A DNA stretch of 64,000 nucleotides from Adiantum capillus-veneris (taxonomy: Eukaryota; Streptophyta; Polypodiopsida; Polypodiales; Pteridaceae). The stretch covers positions 62,705,933-62,769,932 of the forward strand of contig CM043965.1 in NCBI GenBank assembly GCA_014529385.2, read 5' to 3'. Positions 56,193 through 64,000 of the stretch are shown piece by piece. Made by a program: the position numbers and the translations under genes. The notes under the pieces are model-generated. The model had not been told where the DNA came from and did no database searches. It saw only the letters and a program-made list of their open reading frames with translations. Position 1 is the stretch's first letter, and the number at the start of each line of letters is the position of its first letter.

Positions 56193-56757
56193 TGTAACAA
56201 ACTCCTGACGTGTCAAAGCCCTGAAGAATGGAGTCAACTTGCAGATGCCGGCCGAGGGGCCTAAACCCTAAGAGAACAAGTAATAGAAGAAGAAGCCTAC
56301 CAACTTATGGGGACCATGTCCGATGGAGCCCCAAGTGACATAAAGGATTAAAATAAAGCAGGACCCACAAACACGCAAAAATTGATGACGTGGCAGATTT
56401 AAAAAAATTACGCTGTCATGATGACGTGGCAGGCTGTACGGATTTTCGTGTTTTGTGCTGACTGATGATGTGGCAAGCTGTACGGATTTCCTTGATTTAT
56501 GGTGGCAGCTTTTTGGATTTGCTTTTGGATCAGATGCTTTTGAGTTTGAAGGCTTTTCACTGTAATTGCTTTTTAGGCCAAGGGCCTTTAAATATGAGGT
56601 TAGGGCTCATTCTCTGGCATGCTTCCTGGAGAAGGTGCAAAGTCTGGAGTTTCGGCTTGTACTGTGTTGATGCAATATAAAGAAATACCGAAAGGGGCAC
56701 CAAGGTTTGGGGCCAATACTCTCTGGGGTGGAATTCCGCCACTCCGTGTCCCGTGTC

Positions 56758-56810
<53 letters not shown>

Positions 56811-56882
56811 GTTGTTATTGAAGTGCTAAAAGTCTGTTCAGTCTGCTCTTTTCTATTGGCACATGGTGCCCGTCTTGTGACA
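56193..56882 (+). repeat. Element B 5' LTR
   Basis: 690 bp. TGACGTGGCA-type motifs at 56388 and 56421, TTTAAATATGAGG at 56587, R block ATAAAGAAATACCGAAAGG at 56676, a 46-bp CT tract at 56759-56804, end CTTGTGACA. Confidence 0.88.
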
Positions 56883-56902
56883 GTGATATCAGAGCATCAG
56901 GC

Positions 56903-57337
56903 GTGTGCTTTGTAAAAGCATACCGGTCCCACAAAAGAGCAGACTTCTGGAATTTATTGGAGGTATCTTCGCTCTCCAACCCGGACTCATTAGCCACCCC
57001 CACCCTTACTTCATCGCGCATTGGGCGCGCTCCCGTAATCACCGCTCATGTCTTACAGGGCATAAGCCAATTAAGATCACTTGCAAGAGAAGGATCCAGA
57101 TTTGTTTCAAGTCACTGTTTTTCTCAGAAGCAGTGCCATGCAGATGTTGATATCTATAGCTACCAAGCAGCACGCTTCAAGGACTTGGCAAGCTTTCAAG
57201 AAAATTTTGCCCGAAGCTATATGGTTTCTGACATCTTCCTTTGGAGTGTAACTTCTCACAGAGTGGGGTATCCTGAAATTCTTGCCATGGAAACCCTAGC
57301 AGATTATAACTTGAAGTTTCTCGACATCTCTCAGTAG
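56903..57337 (+). pseudogene. Element B gag remnant
   Basis: Open frame of 144 codons; the part that lines up with element A is DLASFQENFARSYMVSDIFL against DLVSFQDS. The central core with the WW motif is missing. Non-functional gag end. Confidence 0.5.
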
Positions 57338-57724
57338 ATGTCTCTTCATGAGCAGATGACCTTGGAGGTCCAGTGCGATTGCTATCTTGGGACTACCATC
57401 GCCGCCAACGAAACACTGTTTGTCTAAGAGCTGATGGACCATGCTGTGCTCGGCTATGACCTTATGGAATGAACCTAACCCTAATTTTGGTGCAGGTTTA
57501 AGGATGGAAAGTCAGTCGACTTTTTGAGCTTGACTGATGTTGAGATTGATTTTTAAGTTTGACTTCTGTTTGATCTTGTTTGGAATCTGTTTGAAATGGA
57601 TGGTATCTATTTTGAACCTGTCTTGGTGCCGATTTGAATTGTTTGACTCTAGTTTTAATCCTGGTTTCATTGATTGGTGATTTTACTCCGGGGTGGAGAA
57701 GTGAGAAATATTGTTTTGGTATTG

Positions 57725-57885
57725 TTTGAACCTCGGAACGATGCAGGCCGATGCCTGGGGAGCGTTTCATTGTATGTTTAAAAACCTCCGAACGACACAG
57801 GCCGATGCCTGGGGAGCGTTTGGTTGTATGCTTGAACCTCCAAGCGACGCAGGCTGCGGTCTGGGGAGCGTTTGGTTGTATAGTC
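57725..57885 (+). repeat. Three 58-bp tandem units in B
   Basis: Units with ACCTCCGAACGACACAGGCC and GGGGAGCGTTTGGTTGTATG. Position relative to the 3' LTR is similar to element A. Confidence 0.8.
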
Positions 57886-58189
57886 CTTTGAGCTCATGGC
57901 CCGGACCTTTTTAGGTTATTTGTGGGGGGAGTGACGAGGTAGTCGTTGAGTAGCTTCATACCGCAGACCGTTTGTCTCGGGGGAGTGCTCAACGGCGTTG
58001 TTTGTTGTGTCTTGTAAAATGCATATGTAAGCATTTGTGTTGCATTGTGATGTGCCAACTACTGAATATTCCTAATTGGATGAGATTGCCTGGGTATGTA
58101 ATTTTAGTGCACCAAGACACCCGTGGAAGATCAGTTTGGTCTGGGTGTGATGGTAATTTTACTACGCCGGAATATCAAGAGTTCCGATC

Positions 58190-58290
58190 TGGACGAAAGG
58201 AGAAGCTAACTCCTTGATCAAAAGAGCCGAAAGGAGAAGCTAACTCCTTGATCAAAAGAGGCGAAAGGAGGCGCTAACTCCTTAACAAAA
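58190..58290 (+). repeat. Three 36-bp hairpin-prone units in B
   Basis: CGAAAGGAGAAGCTAACTCC occurs twice and a variant with GGAGGCGCTAACTCC once. GGAG and CTCC in each unit can pair around AAGCTAA. About 100 bp before the polypurine tract. Confidence 0.75.
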
Positions 58291-58414
58291 AGAGCAAACT
58301 GATTGTCCCTTGGAATGTTCGTCGGAATGACCCTCGGAAATTTTTGAGCTAACTTGAGTTGTTTTGCAGATATGTTGTAATCACGGACGATTACTCTCTC
58401 TCAAGAAGGGGAGA

Positions 58415-59066
58415 TGGCTGACGTGTCAAAGCCTTGAAGAATGGAGTCAACTTGCAGATGCCGGCCGAGGGGCCTAAACCCTAAGAGAACAAGTAACATA
58501 AGAAAAAGTTCTACCAACTTATGGGGACCCCGTCCGATAGGGCCCCAAGTGACATAAAGGATTAAAATAAAGGAGGACCCACAAACACGTAAAAAACTGA
58601 TGACATGGCAGATTTTCAAAAATTGCGCTGGCATGATGACGTGGCAGGTTGTACGGATTTCTGTGTTTGTGCTGGCTGATGACGTGGCAGGCTGTACGGA
58701 TTTTCGTGATTTACACTGGCAGCTTTTTGGCTTTGCTTTTGGACCAGATGCTTTTGAGTTTGATGGCTTTTCACTGTAATTGCTTTTTAGGCCAAGGGCC
58801 TTTAAATATGAGGTTAGGGCTCATTCTCTGGCATGCTTCCTGGAGAAGGTGCAGAGTCTGGAGTACCGGCTTGTATTGTGTTGATGCAATATAAAGAAAT
58901 ACCGAAAGGGGTGCCAAGGTTTGGGGCCAATACTCTCTGGGGTGGAATTCCGCCACTCCGTGTCGCGTGTCGTCTCTCTCTCTCTCTCAATTCAATTGTT
59001 ATTGAAGTGCTAAAAGTTTGTTCAATCTGCTCTTTTCTATTGGCACGTGGTGCCCGTCTTGTGACA
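58415..59066 (+). repeat. Element B 3' LTR
   Basis: 652 bp. It lacks 9 bases after the first TG relative to the 5' LTR and has a short CT tract (58974-58988) where the 5' LTR has 46 bp. R block at 58890. Ends CTTGTGACA. Confidence 0.88.
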
Positions 59067-60430
59067 TTCACTCTCAATGGCGTGATGCCGTCTATTCACC
59101 TCTCAAGTCTGCCATGAAGACAAAAGCAAAGCTGGGTGCAGAAAAGCAGAAATTGTACTTGCAAGAATAGTTTGACTAAGCTCTTGGACATAAGACCAGC
59201 TGATTGATGAAAGGCACAAAGTACTCTCAGAAGAAAAGCAAGTCAGAGGATTTCCCCGGTTATCTGGGCTAGAAAACAACTTTCGAAGTCGCTAGTGGAT
59301 CCAAGAAGCGTCTTCGTTTCGGGGATGCCTTCGGTTCTTCTTCGTCTTCAAAGAGTCTCAACAATTCCTCTTCCTCTAGTTCTAGTGAGGATGAGAAAAG
59401 ACGAAAGAAACGGAGAAAGAGAAAGAAAAGCAGATCCAACAAAAAGTCTAGAAAGCACTGAAAGCAATCTAGCAACTCAGAGGAGGAGACCTCGTACTCT
59501 TTCAACAATTCAGACAACGATACCCACCCATTTGGTACCATTTATGGTAAGAAGCAAAATCACTTGTTGAGAGCCACTCAACACAACAACTTTGTGAAGA
59601 AGCAAAAGAAGACTAAAGAGTTCAAGGATGGGGGTCAAGCAGTAAAGTTTGACACTTTTTCGGGCTTCAGGGATTCCCATCAAGCTATTGCTTTCATACA
59701 ACAGTTTGACATTGCTCGCTCAGTGGTAAACTTTTTTGAATCCTCCTAGGTACGAAAGGCGGCATCTTTTCTAAAGGGTAATGCTCAAACATGGTGGTCG
59801 ACCTTGCTTTTGAACAAGAAAGTTCAAGAAACTGTTCGCTTTGGCATGGTCGACCGAGGAGTATGAACAGGATATCATCACAGCGTGGACCCATCTGAGG
59901 ATGACGAAAGATGATACTTGGGCAATGTATTGTCAACGATTTTGGAATAGCTTTTTGCTAGTAGATGATACTTGGGCAATGTATTGTCAACGATTTTGGA
60001 ATAACTTTTTGCTAGTAGCTTCTTTTTGGAAGTTTCCTTTTCTGGAGCAGATGGAGCGGTTTTGCTGTGGTTTACCAAAAGAGATTCAGCAGTATTGTTT
60101 AAAGCAAAAGTCCAAGAGTATTCAGAAGCTCATGGCACACACAAAGGACTAATTTTCATGCATTTAGGCTCCTTGACTTATCCGACAGACAATCGAGTGT
60201 CCAAGTCACCGGGAAACGAGTCTTCCAAGGAGAAGAAGAAGGGCAACAAGTAGAAGAAATCCGCAAGGCCCAAATTGACAGAAGAGCAACGTGCTAAGTA
60301 CTTCAAAGAGGGCAAGTGTTATGGCTGTGGTGAATCGGGACATGTCTTCTTGAAGTGTCCTAAGAAAGAATTGAAGGAAACAATGGATGATTCATCAAGG
60401 AGTTCCAAAGATTTAGAATGATGTGCTAGT

Positions 60431-60967
60431 GGATCGGGGGACTAGAGCAACAACCATTAGGTCCCAAGGCACAAGAAAAAACACATGAGGGTAAGCTAGT
60501 GTTAGAGTTTAGTTTCCTGTCCGGTGGTAGCTCCAGTATCTCCTAGGAGCAGATTAGGGAGTGAGGGCTGTTTTGTGGCTATGCCCGGCCGTTTCTGAGG
60601 TAGACGTACCGTTCTCGGCGATGCACTCCACAATGTTGCTTACGCGGTAGGCTAGCATGAGGTTGGACCCCCGTTCCTAGGGTTTCGCGGGGTCAAGAGT
60701 CTTGAATCTTTTGCAATTCTGCTACTAAATATGTGTGTCAGGTCACTTTCAGTGAGTTTACATATTTTTTAGCATTTATTAACCATTTATTAGGATCGTG
60801 GGTTTTTGCAGTAGGTAGGGCAAATATGGGATTTGCCTATATATGCAACCCCCTCCCTTGTACTTTTGACATGTTGTGTAGTGCAGAGATCCAGTGTTTT
60901 GGGCTACACCCTCTCTCTAGCGTTTCGGTGTGTGCGGAAACACTCTCTCTAGCGTTTCCTCTCTCCA

Positions 60968-61001
<34 letters not shown>

Positions 61002-61130
61002 CGTTTCTCACTTGGGATCATCCTCTCTCTTGCTAGAGCTCCCTCTTTTAGCCGTGTGCACACCCTTTTCGGTGTGGCATTGCTTGCGATGAGTTCTCGT
61101 GCCTGTTCGGTGGGCGATACACGTTAGGAG
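60431..61130 (+). other. Promoter-like region, possible LTR
   Basis: TGTCAGGTCACTTTCAGTGA at 60737 could be an LTR start. TATATATGCAACCCCCTCCC at 60838 is a TATA-like context. CTCTCTCTAGCGTTTC is repeated at about 60910, 60940 and 60995 with a CT tract between. No coding sequence with a known motif. Confidence 0.4.
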
Positions 61131-61139
61131 CTTGATGAC

Positions 61140-61500
61140 GAGGAGATTCATCGTGATAGATCCGAGATCTATTGGCTGTCCGATATGGAGAGAAGGTTTG
61201 CTCACGGTTGCAAACAAGTTCATCACTCGATTCGCCCTTTTCCGTTGCACCTTGGACAGTTAGGTCCACCAATAGTTTGGTCAAGGGCAAGATTTTCCAG
61301 CTCTCGATGCAAAGTGGATGGAGGAAGAGGACTTCACAGATTCTCCTCAATTCTGAGCTGTACCTTGAGGCTTTTGGATTTTTTAGCAATGTCTATTCCT
61401 TAAGTGCACGTTAAATCGGTGGGTTGAATGTGGTGCGGTGTGTGTGGCCCCACAAGAGGGGAGCCACACCACTCCTTTGTGACAGGTTACCCAGATTGAA
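61140..61500 (+). pseudogene. Chromovirus 3' end fragment
   Basis: The plus strand encodes FPALDAKWMEEEDFTDSPQF at about 61287, matching the chromodomain ends at 27020 and 37380. It is followed by a CCCACAAGAGGGGAGCCACA stretch similar to 27162-27190. Frames are broken. The part before it is not recognisable. Confidence 0.65.
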
Positions 61501-61599
61501 TAAAGTCACTAATTTCTCTATGAGATTTTAATATTTAAGAATATTGAAGCATTGCATTCCGTTTATGACGTTGGAGACATGACTTTTGATACCTATAGG

Positions 61600-61733
61600 A
61601 TTTTACTTTGACTGTTTCTAGCCTTCGGAGCCTCATAGTGCTCCGTTTTTGGTATCCCTTTCTTTCTGTGGGTTTTCCTCGCTTTGAGGTTTCCCACCTC
61701 TAAATTCTATCAAACAAGATTTACAAAAAAAGG
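61600..61733 (+). mobile_element. L1-type LINE 3' end, 5'-truncated
   Basis: GTGGGTTTTCCTCGCTTTGA then GGTTTCCCACCTCTAAATTC and an A7 tail at 61727-61733. It is the reverse complement of the end at 25902-25960, so it belongs to the same LINE family, here on the plus strand. Confidence 0.7.
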
Positions 61734-62568
61734 TGTTTGGGTGGGTGCTTAGGTGTGAGTGTATTTTTTTTTGAGAGTATAATTCTTTTGTTTGATTCCC
61801 TCGATTTCTTATTTGCTGTTATCTTCCCTTGTGTTCTTGCCTTCTTTGGTTCTTTGTTTTTCTTTGCATTGGGTTTATTTGGGTTTACGTTTGTTGGCTT
61901 GCCGCTCTGCTCCAATTCGCTCTACCGGGTTTCTACATCAGGTTTCTAAAGCTGTTGTCCGCAGAGCCTCCTTCATTGTCTTCTTGGAGTTCCCTTCCCA
62001 GCTCTGGTCTTCAGGAGCCACCTTCAGCAAGTGGACTAGTGTCTACCCCGGTTGATAGCTCCTTGTTAGCTCTAGTGCAATGCTCTTTTGCCATAGTCAC
62101 AAATAATGGCCATTTTTGGATCTACCGTACCTGTTCTTTGTCCCTGATTGCCGTTTCAGACCCTATTCCATTTGACTATCTATTCACAGAGAATGTGGCT
62201 TCATACGGTTTCGTTCCCATTCCCTGTTTCCATTTCCCATTCCATGTGAATATGTCTGTTTGGCATCTTGTGGAATCCTCCTGCAGATTCTTGGTGATGC
62301 CGGTTGCCTCTTCTCCCTTATCTTTGTCACCAATAGCTCTCTTCGTTCTGTCTATCCATTGGTTTGCTGCTTTTAGGTTCTATGAGTTGACGGGCAATGC
62401 TTGACGCTCAAGCTCTTGCCATTGTAGATGTTCCTTGTCCTTTTCATTGCCACCGATTTTGGCCACTGTAGGGCTGATCTGCAACTGTCACCGATTTGGC
62501 TCATAGCCATGGACGGGGTTGAATATCTGCAAGCGCTGAATGCTTTGATATTCTTGTTGACTTTGCAG
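61734..62568. other. Intron or upstream part of the host gene
   Basis: T-rich sequence as expected for plant introns. A possible exon is 61951-62048 (Ser/Pro-rich, SAEPPSLSSWSSLPSSGLQE, with CCGCAG before and GTTGAT after), but it has no homology that I know. Confidence 0.35.
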
Positions 62569-62589
62569 GAATCACTTGAGAAGCTAAAG
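62569..62589 (+). CDS. Candidate 21-nt microexon of the coiled-coil gene
   Basis: GAATCACTTGAGAAGCTAAAG lies between TTTGCAG and GTGTCG. Only one frame is open (ESLEKLK), which suits a coiled coil. Its phase does not join directly to the exon at 62934, so another exon would be needed between them. Confidence 0.3.
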
Positions 62590-62933
62590 GTGTCGTGTGG
62601 TATTTGATTTTCAGGATTGGTCTTTTTGACGTCTTTTCCTTGTTAGTTTAAAGTTGAGTACTTGTTCCAAGTTTTAGTCAAGTAAGCTTATTTATCTTAT
62701 TTTGCTTATGCCTTTTCTAAAAGCATTTTTAAATGAAGAATGGTTTGTTTTCATCTAGTTTTGTTTAGTAACAAATAAAGTGATTTAGTTTTTCCGTTTT
62801 TTGTTTTTTTGTGTTCCTTGCTTCTTTTTTATGTGAGTGTTTCATCCTCTCTTACAATTCGTAGGCTCTGACTATTTTGAACTTATGAAGGTATATGCTT
62901 ATTACAACTACATTCTTTTTACTCTTTTACAAG

Positions 62934-63147
62934 GGTATGCAGCTGTGGAGGAAGATAGGCACGCTATCAAGACCCATTGTGTAAGGACTTCCTCAAATAA
63001 GGAAGAGGTGCAGCAAGAGGACTGGAGATCACGCTACATTCAACTTCTATCAAGATCCAAGAAGTGGGAAAAGACCCTCCAGCTTAAAGATTCAACACTT
63101 CAATATCTTCAAGAAGCCTTGCAAGATCGGGATATTGCCTTAAAAAG
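62934..63147 (+). CDS. Exon of an unrecognised coiled-coil protein
   Basis: 214 nt between TTTTACAAG and GTCAGC. Encodes YAAVEEDRHAIKTHCVRTSS, then QQEDWRSRYIQLLSRSKKWE and LKDSTLQYLQEALQDRDIAL: charged, helical, probably coiled coil. Two leftover bases at each end; the 3' phase fits the next exon exactly (AG + G). I do not recognise the family. It looks like a host gene because it lacks any transposon motif and has plant-type introns. Confidence 0.55.
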
Positions 63148-63226
63148 GTCAGCTGTATTTTCATTCTGCACAAAATTGGACTACTGTGCTATGCTGTGAT
63201 AATTGTTTTAAGCTTGTCGACAACAG

Positions 63227-63284
63227 GCAAGAGAAGTTAATTGTGGAGACCCAGCACAGACTAAATTTTCAAGGCAAGCCAGAG
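63227..63284 (+). CDS. Next exon of the coiled-coil gene
   Basis: 58 nt between GTCGACAACAG and GTACTT. Joined to the previous exon it reads DIALKRQEKLIVETQHRLNF and QGKPE, ending in phase 0. No stop appears, so the gene goes on. Confidence 0.5.
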
Positions 63285-64000
63285 GTACTTTTTTGCTGCT
63301 TAGAGGGATTGGGATTCACACTAAGGTGCTTTTGTCAATATATTTTGAGGCTTATGAGCATGCTGAGAACATTTATTTGGTGCTCAATGTTAATCCACAA
63401 GATTTTGATTTACATTGTGCTGGATTCATTCAGCTGAGACAAACCGCTTTGTTTGCTTTGCAAACTTTGATTGTGACATAATCACTATTGACTCTAGATT
63501 GTCCTCACATCTTCTAGAATTTGTAAGAAGTGAGCACTTTTTTGACTGTGCAAACACTCATTTGTTGTATAATACCTCTTCAATCTCCAAATGAATGTTG
63601 AATCCATTCTCAAATTTCTTGTAAAATTGGCAGGTGCTGATAAATGACTCTTCTTTGAGTTACCGCCCTTTTTTTTTGCCTGTTTCATAATGCTCACAAA
63701 CTCTATGGATGATCGAGCTTTGTTTTCAAGTACAGTTCTCAAACATTTTGGAGAGTCAAGATGGTTTTGATGCCAGATAGTTGCAAAATTGTGGCTTGAA
63801 ACAATGATCTGGCTCTGTATAAATATTACTTCAAAAATGTAGGTTTAGAACGGCAATCTATGTGTGTTTAGAACGTGGAAGTCATTCGCTTTCATTTGGA
63901 ATGTAATAACGGTGCAACTGGAAACTGTACATCTAGAACCCTATGCCACTTTGGAATCAGCACTTTTGCCTAGTGAACAGTTTCTACTATACATAAGAAT
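63285..64000. other. Continuation of the host gene region
   Basis: AT-rich, T-rich on the plus strand. No further exon could be defined with confidence, and no transposon was recognised. Confidence 0.4.

Larger units (their letters stand above)
56193..59066 (+). mobile_element. Non-autonomous LTR element B, nested in gag of C
   Basis: 5' LTR 56193-56882, PBS 56884-56895 (TGATATCAGAGC, one mismatch), interior with gag remnant and tandem repeats, polypurine tract CTCAAGAAGGGGAGA, 3' LTR 58415-59066. Exact 5-bp duplication TTCAC at 56188-56192 and 59067-59071. Same family as A. 2.9 kb, no pol. Confidence 0.9.
56030..60425 (+). pseudogene. Element C gag, split by element B
   Basis: Left part up to 56192 encodes YLKNHPLDEVH; skipping 56193-59071 the frame continues SQWRDAVYSPLKSAMKTKAK. 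Downstream pieces: Ser-rich and K/R-rich stretch (59280-59460), gag core (59640-59850: FDTFSGFRDSHQAIAFIQQF, KGNAQTWWSTLL), DTWAMYCQRFW twice because of an in-frame 54-bp tandem duplication (59910-60017), and a CCHC knuckle CYGCGESGHVFLKC near 60318-60359. Several stops. Orientation and order match a Ty3/gypsy-type gag. Confidence 0.75.
52237..60430 (+). mobile_element. LTR element C, host of nested elements A and B
   Basis: 5' LTR begins TGTCACAGATGTGATGACG at 52237, is interrupted by element A (52265-55362), and resumes at 55368 to about 55834. The PBS TGGTATCAGAGC is at 55836-55847. The gag frame runs from about 56030 to 56192, is interrupted by element B (56193-59066) and continues at 59072 to a CCHC knuckle near 60340. 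No pol or 3' LTR found; the end near 60430 is a break. Confidence 0.8.

Noticed and set aside
60838-60857. Promoter of a host gene at TATATATGCAACCCC
   Set aside because: No coding sequence with a known motif follows; downstream is a chromovirus fragment, so an LTR promoter is as likely.
62865-62890. 26-nt exon between CGTAG and GTATAT
   Set aside because: Its only open frame ends in phase 0, while the next exon needs one base carried over, so the two cannot be joined.

Overview
This window is nuclear DNA from a plant with a large, repeat-rich genome. The plant assignment rests on one exon (18345-18617, minus strand) that reads as the first S1 domain of plastid ribosomal protein S1, on plant-type L1 LINE domains (DUF4283 plus CCHC, zf-RVT) and on Ty3/gypsy chromodomain elements. 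The species cannot be read from the sequence; a non-flowering plant such as a fern would fit, but that is a guess. Well over 85% of the window is transposable-element DNA.

Layout. 77-6740: a decayed LINE (copy A, minus strand) split by a solo LTR (1237-2778, 5-bp duplication). 6743-7911: LINE tails, G-rich DNA and a 200-bp tandem duplication. 7912-13727: a minus-strand gypsy-type element (E1) with two LTRs, an initiator-Met primer site and one 988-codon ORF holding gag, a degenerate protease and a chromodomain-like end, with no reverse transcriptase. 13780-17100: a LINE RT fragment, a related LTR (E2), a Mutator-like MITE and a plant L1 ORF1 remnant. 17101-25400: the S1 exon, an L1 LINE with a 17-bp target duplication beside it, and old unresolved sequence. 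25405-27971: a second MITE, an L1 3' fragment and the integrase/chromodomain/3' LTR end of a chromovirus. 27972-49493: three head-to-tail copies (B, C, D) of the same LINE family as A, separated by (GA)n tracts; copy C carries a 5.9-kb LTR element (F) with 1708-bp LTRs, a 17-nt match to tRNA-Glu(UUC) as primer site and no gag-pol. 49494-60430: LTR elements nested in each other; element C (5' LTR from 52237) contains A inside its LTR and B inside its gag reading frame. 60430-61733: promoter-like DNA, a chromovirus fragment and a LINE tail. 62569-63284: phase-compatible exons of an unrecognised coiled-coil host gene.

Most notable. In all four LINE copies ORF1 and ORF2 lie in the same frame, separated by a single TGA; in three of four it is followed by CGG, the class II readthrough context. 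The same copies sit against (GA)n tracts, which suggests a microsatellite target. Several different LTR families share one R/U5 module, a TTTAAATATG TATA-like box and TGACGTGGCA motifs, which suggests a promoter/polyadenylation cassette kept or exchanged among families. All alignments here were made by eye.
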